Assembly (NCBI GenBank): GCA_016932695.1
Contig: JAFGCH010000063.1
Span: 1 to 37,060, forward strand
Direction of reading: 5' to 3'
From: Acidimicrobiia bacterium
Lineage (GTDB): Bacteria; Actinomycetota; Acidimicrobiia; Spongiisociales; UBA11373
DNA length: 37,060 bases
The stretch's first letter is position 1. Each line of letters begins with the position of its first letter. The notes below the pieces were generated by a model. It did not search any database. It saw only the letters and a program-made list of their open reading frames with translations, and was not told where the DNA came from. Of the stretch, positions 24,599 through 32,895 are shown one piece after another. Position numbers and translations under genes: made by a program.

Positions 24599-25360
24599 GT
24601 GCATGCCACCGGGTTCTGTAAGGAGCTGTGGGGCCCGGTGGCCGCCGCGCTGGCCCCCCACGCGGTGGTAGCTCCGGACCAGCGGGGGCACGGGGACTCC
24701 TCGGCGCCCCCGCCGCCCTACGACTGGTGGGACCTGGGGCAAGATCTGCTGACGGTGGTCGACGCCTGCAACCTGAGGGGCGGGGTCGGTCTGGGCCACT
24801 CCTCCGGTGCCGCCGCCCTGGTGATGGCGGAACTGCTCCAGCCCGCGACTTTCGCGGCCCTGGTTCTGGTGGAGCCGATCATCTTCCCGCTGCCGCCGGT
24901 GCGGACGGAGGATTTCTCCATGACCCGAGCCGCCCTGCGGCGCCGCCGCTCGTTCCCCTCGCCGGAGGCCGCGATCGAAGCACTGCGGGGCCGGGGCGCC
25001 TTCGCCGGATGGGGCGACACGGCGCTGGCCCTGTACGCCGCGCATGCCCTGCGGCCCGAGGGGGAAGCCTGGAGCCTGAAGTGCTCTCCCGAGATCGAGG
25101 CCGAGTTCTACCGCGGGGCCACGGCCCACGGTGCCTGGGAACGACTGGGAGAGCTGCGGTGCCCGGTGATCCTGGTGGGAGGAGCGGAGTCCGACAGCCA
25201 TCCGGCCGCGTTCCTCCTCGCCATGCAGGAGCGCTTTGGCTCGGCCCGCTTGGAAGTGGTGCCCGGGGCGGGCCACTTCCTGCCGATGGAGCGGCCCGAG
25301 GCGCTGGCCGCCCTGGTAGCGCCGTTCCTCGGCCCGAAGCCGAGCCACGGCGGCCGGTAG
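24599..25360 (+). CDS. Alpha/beta hydrolase, N-terminus unclear; possible MenH
   Basis: The 253 residues from GTG 24599 show an alpha/beta hydrolase: oxyanion HATGF, DQRGHGDS, nucleophile elbow GHSSGAA and catalytic His in GAGHFLPMERPEAL. The first beta strands are missing from this start. The same frame upstream, from 24527, reads coherently as RVATSSGEFLALTSWEGQGI and then PLLAV, but contains no ATG, GTG or TTG. The true start may be a rare codon, or the gene may carry a base error near the CBS-BON stop (24523-24525). The stop TAG is 12 nt before menF. MenH, an alpha/beta-fold enzyme acting between MenD and MenC, is missing elsewhere, so this is a candidate by position; motif evidence for MenH is weak. 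Confidence 0.72.
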   Translation: MHATGFCKELWGPVAAALAPHAVVAPDQRGHGDSSAPPPPYDWWDLGQDLLTVVDACNLRGGVGLGHSSGAAALVMAELLQPATFAALVLVEPIIFPLPPVRTEDFSMTRAALRRRRSFPSPEAAIEALRGRGAFAGWGDTALALYAAHALRPEGEAWSLKCSPEIEAEFYRGATAHGAWERLGELRCPVILVGGAESDSHPAAFLLAMQERFGSARLEVVPGAGHFLPMERPEALAALVAPFLGPKPSHGGR

Positions 25361-25363
25361 CAT
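25358..25363 (+). promoter_or_regulatory. -10 box TAGCAT overlapping the hydrolase stop codon (menF promoter)
   Basis: The TAG of TAGCAT is the hydrolase stop codon. A 9-nt spacer leads to GTG 25373 of menF, which has no ribosome site. A start at or 1-2 nt before the GTG would give a nearly leaderless message. Confidence 0.4.
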
Positions 25364-25372
25364 CGCGCCGTC

Positions 25373-26680
25373 GTGCTGATTCCCCGTCCCGCTCTCGCCG
25401 AACTGGCGGCCGCCCTTCGGGAGGCGCCGGGAGGGCTCCGGGTGGCGACGGTCGAGGTGGACCTCGACCCTCTGGATCTGGTGCGGGCCGGGGCCGGAGC
25501 CTTCGGTGCTGCGGCCTACTTCGCCGGTCGGCGCGGGCGGACGTTGAGCGGCCTCGGCACCGCCTGGGCGGCGGAGGCGTCGGGGCCGGGGCGGTTCGGA
25601 ACTATCGACGCCGCGCTCCGCGCCGAACTGCGCGAGGGCATCCCCGCCTTCTTCGGGTTTGCCTTCTCCCCGGGGAGCCCTACCTCCCCGGAGTGGCAGG
25701 GGTTCCCCGCCGCGGCGGTGCTGCTGCCTCAGATCACGGCCGCCCGTCACGACGCGGGCAGCCGACTGACGGTGGCCGTGCCTGCCGGGGCCAGCCCCGG
25801 CGCGGTGCTGGCAGCAGTCGCCACCTTGCGTCGACCGGCGGAACCGGTGGCGCCGGCGGCAGCCGGGGTGCGGGCGGTGCCCCCGGTGGGGGAGTGGCGG
25901 CGGCGGGTGGGAGCGGCCGCGGCGGTCGCCGGCCTAACCGGCCCGGCAAAGGTGGTGCTGGCCCGCTACCTGCGCGTGGCCCTCGATCGCCCCGCCGAGC
26001 CTTTCGACGTCGTGGCCCTGCTGCAGATGCGCTTCCCCGAGGCTTATGCCTACGGCTGGCAGGTCGGGGGAGCGGCTTGGGTAGGGGCCAGCCCCGAGCT
26101 GCTGGTCTCCCGGGAAGGAGAGCGGCTGGATTGCCTCCCGCTGGCGGGATCTGCGGCCCGGGGTGAGGATGCCGCCGCCGACCGCCGTCTGGGAGAAGCG
26201 CTACTGGCCAGTCCGAAGAACCGGGCGGAGCATGCCTTCGTGGTGGAAGCCATCAGCACCGCCCTGCGGCCGCGCTGCCGCACTCTGCAGGTGCCATCAG
26301 GGCCGGTGCTGCATCGACTGGCCGGGGTGCAGCACCTAGCCACGCCCATAGCCGGGACCACCTCCGCTCGCCTCCTCGACTTGGTGGCGGCCCTACACCC
26401 GACGCCGGCAGTGGGGGGAGTGCCGACGGAGGCCGCGCTGGGGGTCATCGCCGCGATGGAGAGTTTCGACCGGGGGTGGTACAGCGGGGGCATCGGCTGG
26501 GCCGATGCCCCCGGCCAGGGGGAGGTGGCGGTGGCGTTGCGGGGGGCCCTCGTGCGGCTCGACGAGGCCCGGTTCTATGCCGGCGCCGGGATCTTGGCGG
26601 GCTCGGATCCCGACGAGGAGGTCGAGGAAACCGATCTCAAGCTGAGGGCGGCTCTCGGGGTGTTCGGCGGCAGTCCCTAG
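25373..26680 (+). CDS. menF: Isochorismate synthase MenF
   Basis: The 435-residue protein has the chorismate-binding fold of the MenF/EntC/TrpE group. The C-terminal half carries the signatures FPEAYAYGWQVGGAAWVGASPELLVSREG, LPLAGSAARG, SPKNRAEHAFVVEAI, HLATPIAGTT, LHPTPAVGGVP, RGWYSGGIGW and the metal-binding EVEETDLKL. The G-A-SPELL and LAGS motifs with a following Lys-Asn-Arg fit isochorismate synthase. It converts chorismate to isochorismate, the first step of menaquinone synthesis; pairing with MenD supports MenF over a siderophore EntC. The first 200 residues are alanine-rich and poorly conserved, as usual. Its last bases overlap menD in a shared CTAG. Confidence 0.9.
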   Translation: MLIPRPALAELAAALREAPGGLRVATVEVDLDPLDLVRAGAGAFGAAAYFAGRRGRTLSGLGTAWAAEASGPGRFGTIDAALRAELREGIPAFFGFAFSPGSPTSPEWQGFPAAAVLLPQITAARHDAGSRLTVAVPAGASPGAVLAAVATLRRPAEPVAPAAAGVRAVPPVGEWRRRVGAAAAVAGLTGPAKVVLARYLRVALDRPAEPFDVVALLQMRFPEAYAYGWQVGGAAWVGASPELLVSREGERLDCLPLAGSAARGEDAAADRRLGEALLASPKNRAEHAFVVEAISTALRPRCRTLQVPSGPVLHRLAGVQHLATPIAGTTSARLLDLVAALHPTPAVGGVPTEAALGVIAAMESFDRGWYSGGIGWADAPGQGEVAVALRGALVRLDEARFYAGAGILAGSDPDEEVEETDLKLRAALGVFGGSP

Positions 26681-28380
26681 AGGCCGGTGATGGCCTCTTC
26701 CACCGCCCGGCGCAGTCGGCGGTGCAGGTCGAAGTTGGCCGCCCGCTCGGTGCGCACCTCGAGCAGGCGGGGGCGGTCGGGGACGGCGGCCACCGCCTCC
26801 TCCAGTTCGTGGCGGCGATGCACCCGCGTGGCGGTGACGCCGAACACCTGGGCTGCCGCCACGAAGTCGAGGCCGTGGGGCGTGCCCCAGTGGCGCTCGA
26901 AGTGCGCCGGGAAGGTCGCCTGTGGCAGGAAGTGGAAGATGGCCCCACCGTCGTTGTGGATCACCACGATGGTGGCCTTGATGCCGAGGCGAGCGGCGGT
27001 ACCCAGAGCGGTCAGGTCGTGCAATGTGGAGAGGTCACCAGCCAGCAGGTAGGCCGGGGAGCCGGCGGCCGCGGCGGCCCCCAGGCCGGTGGAGAGGAAG
27101 CCGTCGATGCCGGCTGCTCCCCGGTTGCCGATCAGGCGCACCGGCGCGGGCCGCGCCGGGAAGAAGGCATCGACATCGCGTATCGGCATCGAGGAGGCGA
27201 CGGCGAGCAGGGCACCGGCGGGGAGCGCTTCGCCGAGCACTCGTACCACCTCGGGTTCATTGGGGAATGCAGCCTCGGCCAGGACGCGGTCCAGGGCGGT
27301 GCGGGCGGCGGCGTCGGCCTGCCTCCAGGAATCGATCCATCCTCCGGGGGCGGGATGGGGAGCGGTGGCGGCCAGCGCCTCCAGCGTGGCCGTGGGGTCG
27401 GCTCGCACGACCAGCGAGGCGGTGGCTCCCGGGTCGCGCCAGCCGGCGGGGTCGATGAGCACCTGCTCCGCTTCGGGGTGCTCGGCGAGCCACTGCCATA
27501 GGGGTTTGGAGGTCGGCAAGGCCCCCACTCGCACCACCACCTCCGGCGGGGTGTGGCGAAGCCAGCCGGCGGCGGCGAGCGGGTCGGCGGCGGCGATCAC
27601 CCGGCTCAGGTCGTGGCGCCCGGCCCGGGCGCCGCTGAGAGGGTCGGCGACCAGGGGGAAGCCACAGGCGGCGGCACAGGCGGCGGCTGCGGCGGGGAGT
27701 GCCGGGTCGTCCTGAGGGCCGCAGACCACCAGGCCGCGCCGCCCCGAGACGTGGGCTGCCAGGCGGGCAACGGCGGCGCTGCCGGGCAGCACCCGGCCGG
27801 GCAGGACCACCGGCGGCTCGGCTCCTCCTATGGGAGGGGGAGAGTCGGGCACCAGGGGCTCGCGAAAGCGCAGGTTGAGGTGCACCGGCCCTGCTGGCGG
27901 CTCGAGGGCGGTGGTGACCAGGCGGGCGGCTAGGGCGGCGGCGAGGCCGGGGGCGGCCTCGCCCGGAGCGGGGGGCTCCAGGTCGTGCGCCCACTTGGCC
28001 GCCGCCCCGAACAGGCCGGCCTGGTCGATGGTCTGGGGGGCCCCTACACCCTGCAGGTCGGCCGGACGGTCCGCAGTGACCAGGATCAGCGGGACGCGGC
28101 CGTGGCGGGCCTCCACCGCCGCGGGGAGGAACTCGGCGGCGGCCGTACCTGAGGTACAGACGGCGACCGCGGGGAAGTGAGTGGCCCGGCCGATCCCGAG
28201 GGCGAAGAATGCCGACGATCGCTCGTCGATGTGGGGCCAGTCGGTGATGCCCGGCTCCTCGGCCAGGGCGAGAGCCAGGGGGGTGCTGCGCGAACCGGGG
28301 GTGATGCAGGCGTGGGCCACGCCCAGGGAGGCCAGGGCCCGTACCAGGGGGACGGTGAAGCCGTAGTTGCGGTCGGCCAC
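26677..28380 (-). CDS. menD: MenD, SEPHCHC synthase
   Basis: The 567-residue thiamine diphosphate enzyme has N-terminal GVAHACITPGSRSTPLALALAEE, the Glu in HIDERSSAFFALG that activates ThDP, and CTSGTAAAEFLPAVVEA-like sequence. The central domain follows, then the C-terminal ThDP/Mg motif GDLSTLHDLTALGTAARLGIKATIVVIHNDGGAIFHFLPQ. It adds 2-oxoglutarate-derived succinic semialdehyde to isochorismate to give SEPHCHC. It is convergent with menF (the stops share CTAG) and lies 160 nt beyond menA on the same strand. The GTG start is preceded by TAAGGT and an 8-nt spacer, so it has its own likely leaderless promoter and is not simply coupled to menBA. Confidence 0.94.
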   Translation of the reverse strand: MADRNYGFTVPLVRALASLGVAHACITPGSRSTPLALALAEEPGITDWPHIDERSSAFFALGIGRATHFPAVAVCTSGTAAAEFLPAAVEARHGRVPLILVTADRPADLQGVGAPQTIDQAGLFGAAAKWAHDLEPPAPGEAAPGLAAALAARLVTTALEPPAGPVHLNLRFREPLVPDSPPPIGGAEPPVVLPGRVLPGSAAVARLAAHVSGRRGLVVCGPQDDPALPAAAAACAAACGFPLVADPLSGARAGRHDLSRVIAAADPLAAAGWLRHTPPEVVVRVGALPTSKPLWQWLAEHPEAEQVLIDPAGWRDPGATASLVVRADPTATLEALAATAPHPAPGGWIDSWRQADAAARTALDRVLAEAAFPNEPEVVRVLGEALPAGALLAVASSMPIRDVDAFFPARPAPVRLIGNRGAAGIDGFLSTGLGAAAAAGSPAYLLAGDLSTLHDLTALGTAARLGIKATIVVIHNDGGAIFHFLPQATFPAHFERHWGTPHGLDFVAAAQVFGVTATRVHRRHELEEAVAAVPDRPRLLEVRTERAANFDLHRRLRRAVEEAITGL

Positions 28381-28388
28381 GAGGCTGA

Positions 28389-28394
28389 ACCTTA
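28389..28394 (-). promoter_or_regulatory. -10 box TAAGGT for menD
   Basis: TAAGGT on the minus strand lies 8 nt before GTG 28380. AAGG could double as a weak ribosome site, so the leaderless reading is not certain. Confidence 0.4.
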
Positions 28395-28411
28395 ACGGCG
28401 CCGCAATGAGC

Positions 28412-28435
28412 GAGCCGGCCCGATCGGGCCGGCTC
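28412..28435. promoter_or_regulatory. 24-bp perfect palindrome between menA and menD
   Basis: GAGCCGGCCC and GGGCCGGCTC flank GATC, giving 24 bp of complete dyad symmetry. It begins 17 nt upstream of the menD -10 box, where a -35 box would be, and 106 nt past the menA stop. It may be a terminator hairpin for menBA (no T-run) or an operator for menD. The remaining bases of 28381-28540 show nothing else clear. Confidence 0.5.
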
Positions 28436-28540
28436 TACTCCCCATGAGGTGGCCGGCGATCAGCGGCCTCCCGGAATCGACCCCGCGATGATCAATGGGG
28501 CGTGCCGGGACTATCGGCACTCGGCGGGCCCGGTTGAGGC

Positions 28541-29419
28541 CTAGATGGCGGCGCCGACGGCGACCAGGACCCCGAAGAGGGCATGGACCCGGGCGGTGGC
28601 CCGGAGGGCCCGGACTAGGGCCGGGCCTTCGGTCTCACGCCTTACGGCGGCGACTACGGGCACGGCCGCAGGCGCGGCGAGCAGGCCGAGGAGGCAGAGG
28701 GGGGGCACCGCTCCCACTGCTGCCTCGATCGTCAGGGCGACGAACGCCCCGACCATCAGGGCGGTGTAGAGGAGACGGCCGCCTTCTCTGCCCAGGGTCA
28801 CGGCCAGGGTGCGCTTGCCGGCCTCGCGGTCGGTGTCCACGTCCCGGACGTTGTTGGCTACCAGGATGGCGGTCACCGTGAAGCCCATCGGCACGGCCAG
28901 GAGCCAGGCGGCAGCGGGGGCGGTAGCGTCGTGCACGAAGCGGGAGCCCACGGTGGCCGCCAGCCCGAAGAACACGAAGACCGCCGCCTCGCCGAGGCCC
29001 AGGTAGCCGTAGGGCCGGGGCCCGCCGGTGTAAGCCAAGGCGGCGGCGAGGCTGGCGGCTCCTATCGCCAGCACAGGCCAACCGGCGATCACCGCCAGGT
29101 AGATCCCGCCGAGGGAGGCCAGGGCGAACACCACCGCCACCCCGGTCCAAACCTGCCGCGGCCCGAGCAGCCCCGAGGCCACCGCCCGAAGGGGCCCAAC
29201 CCGGGCCGGGCCGTCGGCCCCGCGGCGGGCGTCGGAGGCGTCATTGGCGAAGTTGGCCCCGATGTTGATGAGCAGCGCCGCCGCCATCGCCACCAGGAAG
29301 GCGTCGAGGCGGAACACCCCGTCCCCCCAGGCGAGGCCGGCGCCTACCGCCACCGGGGCGGCCGATGCCCAGAGGGTGGGGGGCCGGGCGGCCTGAACCC
29401 AGGGACGCAGGGCGGTCAC
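28541..29419 (-). CDS. menA: MenA, DHNA polyprenyltransferase
   Basis: The 292-residue UbiA-family membrane protein has about eight or nine hydrophobic helices. The first Asp-rich motif is [19 protein letters not shown] (N-x-x-x-D-x-x-x-D) and the second is [37 protein letters not shown] near the N-terminus is typical of MenA. It attaches a polyprenyl chain to DHNA to give demethylmenaquinone at the membrane. GTG 29419-29417 overlaps the menB stop TGA 29418-29416 as GTGA, showing translational coupling. Any longer reading upstream runs antiframe through menB and is not real. Confidence 0.93.
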   Translation of the reverse strand: MTALRPWVQAARPPTLWASAAPVAVGAGLAWGDGVFRLDAFLVAMAAALLINIGANFANDASDARRGADGPARVGPLRAVASGLLGPRQVWTGVAVVFALASLGGIYLAVIAGWPVLAIGAASLAAALAYTGGPRPYGYLGLGEAAVFVFFGLAATVGSRFVHDATAPAAAWLLAVPMGFTVTAILVANNVRDVDTDREAGKRTLAVTLGREGGRLLYTALMVGAFVALTIEAAVGAVPPLCLLGLLAAPAAVPVVAAVRRETEGPALVRALRATARVHALFGVLVAVGAAI

Positions 29420-30234
29420 GGGAGGCGGGGGAACTTGCCGAAGTCCGGGTCGCGCTTGTGCACGAACGAATCGCGCCCCTCCTGGGCCTCCTCGCTCATG
29501 TAGAAGAGCAGGGTGGCATCTCCGGCCAACTGCTGCTGGCCGGCCAGGCCGTCGGCGGCGGCGTTGATGGCTGCCTTCATCAGCCTGATGGCCAGGGGCG
29601 ACTTGGCCAGGATCTCCCGGGCCCAGGCCAACGTCTCCTCCTCGAGGTCGGCCAGGGGCACCACTTTGTTCACCATGCCCATCTCGAAGGCTTCCTGCGC
29701 CGAGTACTGGCGGCAGAGGTACCAGATCTCCCGAGCTCGCTTGTCGCCCACCATACGGGCCAGCAGGCCCGCTCCGTACCCGCCGTCGAAGGAGCCCACT
29801 TTCGGCCCCGTCTGGCCGAAGACGGCGTTGTCGGCGGCGATGGTGAGGTCGCACACCAGGTGCAGCACGTGGCCGCCGCCCACGGCATACCCGGCCACCA
29901 TGGCGATGATCGGCTTGGGAAGGCGCCGCATCTGGATCTGCAAGTCGAGCACATTGAGGCGGGGGATGCCCCGGGGATCCACGTAGCCGGCGTCGCCTCG
30001 GATCCGCTGGTCGCCGCCGGAGCAGAAGGCCTCGTCTCCGGCGCCGGTGAGGACGATCACCCCGATGCCGGAGTCGTTGCGGGCCCGCTCGAAGGCGTCG
30101 GAGAGCTCGAACAAGGTGGTAGGACGAAAGGCGTTGCGTACTTCGCGACGGTTGATGGTGATCTTGGCGATGCCCTCGGCGGTGGCGTAGAGGATGTCCT
30201 CGTAGTCCCCCGAGGGCTCCCACATCACGGGCAT
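29416..30234 (-). CDS. menB: MenB, DHNA-CoA synthase (naphthoate synthase)
   Basis: The 272-residue crotonase-fold protein shows MenB landmarks: [16 protein letters not shown], the oxyanion region [43 protein letters not shown], and the diagnostic [16 protein letters not shown]. The end, [25 protein letters not shown], is the usual MenB tail. It cyclises OSB-CoA to DHNA-CoA. AGGAG lies 7 nt before the ATG. It heads the menB-menA unit and diverges from menE, which makes its substrate. Confidence 0.95.
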   Translation of the reverse strand: MPVMWEPSGDYEDILYATAEGIAKITINRREVRNAFRPTTLFELSDAFERARNDSGIGVIVLTGAGDEAFCSGGDQRIRGDAGYVDPRGIPRLNVLDLQIQMRRLPKPIIAMVAGYAVGGGHVLHLVCDLTIAADNAVFGQTGPKVGSFDGGYGAGLLARMVGDKRAREIWYLCRQYSAQEAFEMGMVNKVVPLADLEEETLAWAREILAKSPLAIRLMKAAINAAADGLAGQQQLAGDATLLFYMSEEAQEGRDSFVHKRDPDFGKFPRLP

Positions 30235-30290
30235 GGGAGGTCTCCTGACGGGAGTGGGCGGCGCCCCGGTACTGTAGTGAGGCCCCGCCC
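30235..30290. promoter_or_regulatory. Divergent menB/menE promoter with overlapping -10 boxes
   Basis: TACTGTA at 30270-30276 reads TACTGT on plus (30270-30275) and TACAGT on minus (30276-30271), so both strands have a TANNNT box in the same 7 bases. The menE leader would be about 8 nt; the menB leader about 30 nt, with AGGAG at 30246-30242. No -35 boxes are evident. Confidence 0.5.
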
Positions 30291-31685
30291 ATGGACTGGC
30301 TCCACACCTCGGCTTCCTGCTTCCCCAACGACCCGGCCCTGTCCTGGGGCGGGGAGGTAGTGACCTACGCCGCTTTGCAGGCGGCAGCCGACGGCGTCGC
30401 TGCCGATCTGGCGGCTTCCGGGGTAGCTCCAGGGGATCGGGTAGCTCTCTGGGGGGAGGGCACGCCGGCTGCGGTGGCCGCCCTCTGGGGCATTCCCCGG
30501 GCCGGGGCGGTTGCCGTGCTGCTCAGCCCCCGCCTTCCGCCCACGACGGTGATGCAGTTGGCTGAGGCGACCGGGGTGCGGGCCGTGTGGGGACGGGGGC
30601 CGGGCCTGGACCTGCCCCGTTCCCGCCGCCGCTACCGGCTGCCGCCCCCGGGTCGGGGCGGGCCCCCGGATCCCGAAGCCCGCTTCGTCGTTTTCACTTC
30701 GGGGACGTCGGGAGGGGGAAGGCCGGTGGTGCTCACCGGCGCCAATCTGGCCGCCGCCGCGGCCGCCTCGCAGGCCCGCCTCGGCAACGGACGGGGAGAC
30801 CGCTGGCTCTGCGTCCTGCCGCTCTATCACGTGGGGGGGCTCTCCATCCTGTGGCGCAGCGCTCGCGAAGGGGGAGAGGTCGTGTTGGAGCCGTCCTTCG
30901 AGGCCGGGGGGGCGGCGGACCTGCTGGCTTCGGGCCGGATCGCCTTCGCCTCGCTGGTGCCCACCATGCTGCGGCGCATCCTGGAGCAGTGCCCCGGACC
31001 CTTCCCGGGCGTTCGGGGAGTGCTGGTGGGGGGCGGCCCGTCGGATCCGGGGTTGCTGGAAGCGGCCCGGCGCGTCGGCCTACCCGCGCTGCAGACCTAC
31101 GGCATGACCGAGACGGCTTCCCAGGTGGCCACCGAGGCCCCCGACGAAGCGGGGCGACGCCCGGGGAGCGCCGGCCGGCCCTTGGACGGGTTCGAGGTGC
31201 GGGCGGTGGGCGACTCCGGGCGGGTGCAACCGCCGGAGGTGGAAGGCCGCCTCGAGGTGCGCGGGCCGGCGGTCTCCCCCGGCTACCTGGGGGAGGCGGA
31301 GAGGTCTCAGGAGGCTTGGCACCGCACCGGCGACTCCGGGTGGCTCGACGCCGACGGCTACCTTTTCGTGGCCGGGCGGGCCGACGCAGTCATCGTGACC
31401 GGCGGGGAGAACGTCCATCCCGAAGAGGTCGAAGCCGTGCTGCGGGAGTACCCCGGAGTGGCCGATGCCCGGGTCTTCGGGGAGCCCGACCCGGAATGGG
31501 GCCGAAGGGTGGTGGCCGAGATCGCCTCCACCGGGCAACTCGATCTGGCCGGCCTGGAGGCCTTCGCCCGCTCCCGGCTCGCCTCGCACCAGGTGCCCAA
31601 GCGCTGGAGGGTGGTGGATAGCCTGGCTCGCTCCGAGATGGGGAAGCCCTTGCTTCCGGAGCAGAGCAAGGGGCCTCCCGGATAG
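30291..31685 (+). CDS. menE: MenE, o-succinylbenzoate-CoA ligase
   Basis: The 464-residue ANL ligase has the P-loop [19 protein letters not shown], then [16 protein letters not shown] (MenE-like), [59 protein letters not shown] and the C-terminal lysine motif [11 protein letters not shown]. It activates OSB with ATP and CoA to OSB-CoA, the MenB substrate. Menaquinone context supports MenE rather than another acyl-CoA ligase. The length is normal for the family. GAGG lies 8 nt before the ATG. Confidence 0.92.
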   Translation: MDWLHTSASCFPNDPALSWGGEVVTYAALQAAADGVAADLAASGVAPGDRVALWGEGTPAAVAALWGIPRAGAVAVLLSPRLPPTTVMQLAEATGVRAVWGRGPGLDLPRSRRRYRLPPPGRGGPPDPEARFVVFTSGTSGGGRPVVLTGANLAAAAAASQARLGNGRGDRWLCVLPLYHVGGLSILWRSAREGGEVVLEPSFEAGGAADLLASGRIAFASLVPTMLRRILEQCPGPFPGVRGVLVGGGPSDPGLLEAARRVGLPALQTYGMTETASQVATEAPDEAGRRPGSAGRPLDGFEVRAVGDSGRVQPPEVEGRLEVRGPAVSPGYLGEAERSQEAWHRTGDSGWLDADGYLFVAGRADAVIVTGGENVHPEEVEAVLREYPGVADARVFGEPDPEWGRRVVAEIASTGQLDLAGLEAFARSRLASHQVPKRWRVVDSLARSEMGKPLLPEQSKGPPG

Positions 31686-31705
31686 GCGTCACGCCACGGC
31701 CGGCT

Positions 31706-31711
31706 TAGGGT
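31706..31711 (+). promoter_or_regulatory. Possible -10 box TAGGGT for the DUF2157 gene
   Basis: TAGGGT lies 18 nt before ATG 31730. It would give a leader of about 12 nt that contains AGGAGGT. Confidence 0.35.
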
Positions 31712-31729
31712 GCGCTCAGGAGGTGCACC

Positions 31730-32884
31730 ATGAGGGCGAGCCTGATCCCGATCCTGATCATCGTCGTCGCGGTCGTCGCCGGGTTCTTCGTCTGGCAGCG
31801 GCGGCACGGGGGCGAGGCCGGTCGCGTGGGAGGGAAGCGGCCGGCCGCGGTGGTAGCGCCCGAGCCGCGGGGCGATCCCGGCAGGTTCATCCTGGGGGCG
31901 CCGGTACCCGGACCGGGCCGGTGGACTGCCGATCTCTCGCGCTGGGTTAGTGCCGGCCTGATCTCGGCAGACCAGGCCGCCGCCATCGCCCACTTCGAGG
32001 AGAGCGGAATCGGAGGTCGCTCGGCACCTATAGAGCGGCGCGTCTCCCTGCTCGCTGAGGCCCTGGGGTATGTGGGCATGGTGCTCGCTCTGGCGGGCGC
32101 CGCTGCCGGGCTGGCCCAGGGTTGGGAGGACCTCCCCGTCTGGGCCCGCCTGGTCATCCCGGCGGCGGTCACCGGCCTCCTGCTCCTGGGCGGGGTCTTC
32201 CTGCGGCATCAGGATGAGCCGGCCTTCCGCCGCCTGATGAGCGTGCTGTGGGTGCTCACCGTCGGCGGCCTCGCCTGGACTCTGGCCGTGATCGGGGCGG
32301 AGTTCACGGACTGGGACGCCGAGCCCATAGCCCTCATGGTGGGAGGCGGCTGCACCCTTCTGGCCGGGACCCTTTACCTGATCCGCCGGCACGGGCTGCA
32401 GCAGGTGGCGCTCCTCGCCTCGGGGCATGCGTTGGTCGTGTCCGGCCTCGTGGCCCTGCCCGGGCAGCGGCATCCCGGTTGGTGGTTTGCCGTCGCGGTA
32501 TGGGTGCTGGGGGCCGCCTGGGCGGCCCTCGGCTGGAAGGGGCTGCTGCCGCCGGGATGGCTGGCGGTGGCCCTCGGCTTCATGGGCATGGTGATCGCCC
32601 CGGCCATCGGCGTGGGGGAGTACGACTGGCTCCTGGCGCCCGCCCTGCTGACCGCCGCCGGCCTGGTGGCCCTCAGCGTGCCTACCCACCAGACGCCGCT
32701 GCTCGCCCTGGGCATGGTCGGCGCTTTCGGCTACATCACCTGGGCGGTGACCAACTACTTCCAGGACAGCCTGGGGGCGCCGGTGGCCCTGGTGGTCGTC
32801 GGTGCGGTGTTCCTGGCGATGGCGGTGCTGGCGGGCGGTCTGGCGCAGCGGAACAAGGGGAAGCCGGCGCGCTCTCCTGAGTAG
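31730..32884 (+). CDS. DUF2157-like integral membrane protein
   Basis: The 384-residue protein begins with one transmembrane helix (residues about 4-24), then a cytoplasmic part with LSRWVSAGLISADQAAAIAHFEE, the short helical pattern that precedes the membrane domain in DUF2157 proteins. About ten further hydrophobic helices follow (about 105-375). The molecular role of DUF2157 proteins is unknown. AGGAGGT lies 5 nt before the ATG. Its stop TAG (32882-32884) also forms the first bases of the -10 box for the SDR gene. It follows menE by 44 nt, but a role in quinone metabolism is not indicated. Confidence 0.72.
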   Translation: MRASLIPILIIVVAVVAGFFVWQRRHGGEAGRVGGKRPAAVVAPEPRGDPGRFILGAPVPGPGRWTADLSRWVSAGLISADQAAAIAHFEESGIGGRSAPIERRVSLLAEALGYVGMVLALAGAAAGLAQGWEDLPVWARLVIPAAVTGLLLLGGVFLRHQDEPAFRRLMSVLWVLTVGGLAWTLAVIGAEFTDWDAEPIALMVGGGCTLLAGTLYLIRRHGLQQVALLASGHALVVSGLVALPGQRHPGWWFAVAVWVLGAAWAALGWKGLLPPGWLAVALGFMGMVIAPAIGVGEYDWLLAPALLTAAGLVALSVPTHQTPLLALGMVGAFGYITWAVTNYFQDSLGAPVALVVVGAVFLAMAVLAGGLAQRNKGKPARSPE

Positions 32885-32887
32885 CAT
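32882..32887 (+). promoter_or_regulatory. -10 box TAGCAT overlapping the DUF2157 stop codon (SDR promoter)
   Basis: The TAG of TAGCAT is the stop codon of the preceding gene. An 8-nt spacer leads to ATG 32896, which has no ribosome site. The same arrangement and the same hexamer occur before menF at 25358. Confidence 0.45.
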
Positions 32888-32895
32888 CGCCGCCC

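Noticed and set aside
24524-25360. Calling the alpha/beta hydrolase menH outright
   Set aside because: Position beside menF is suggestive, but HATGF and GHSSGAA are common to many hydrolases and nothing specific for SHCHC synthase is visible.
28541-30328. A single 595-residue protein spanning menA and the opposite frame of menB
   Set aside because: The N-terminal half is out of frame with menB and has no domain; menA starts at GTG 29419 with a GTGA overlap.
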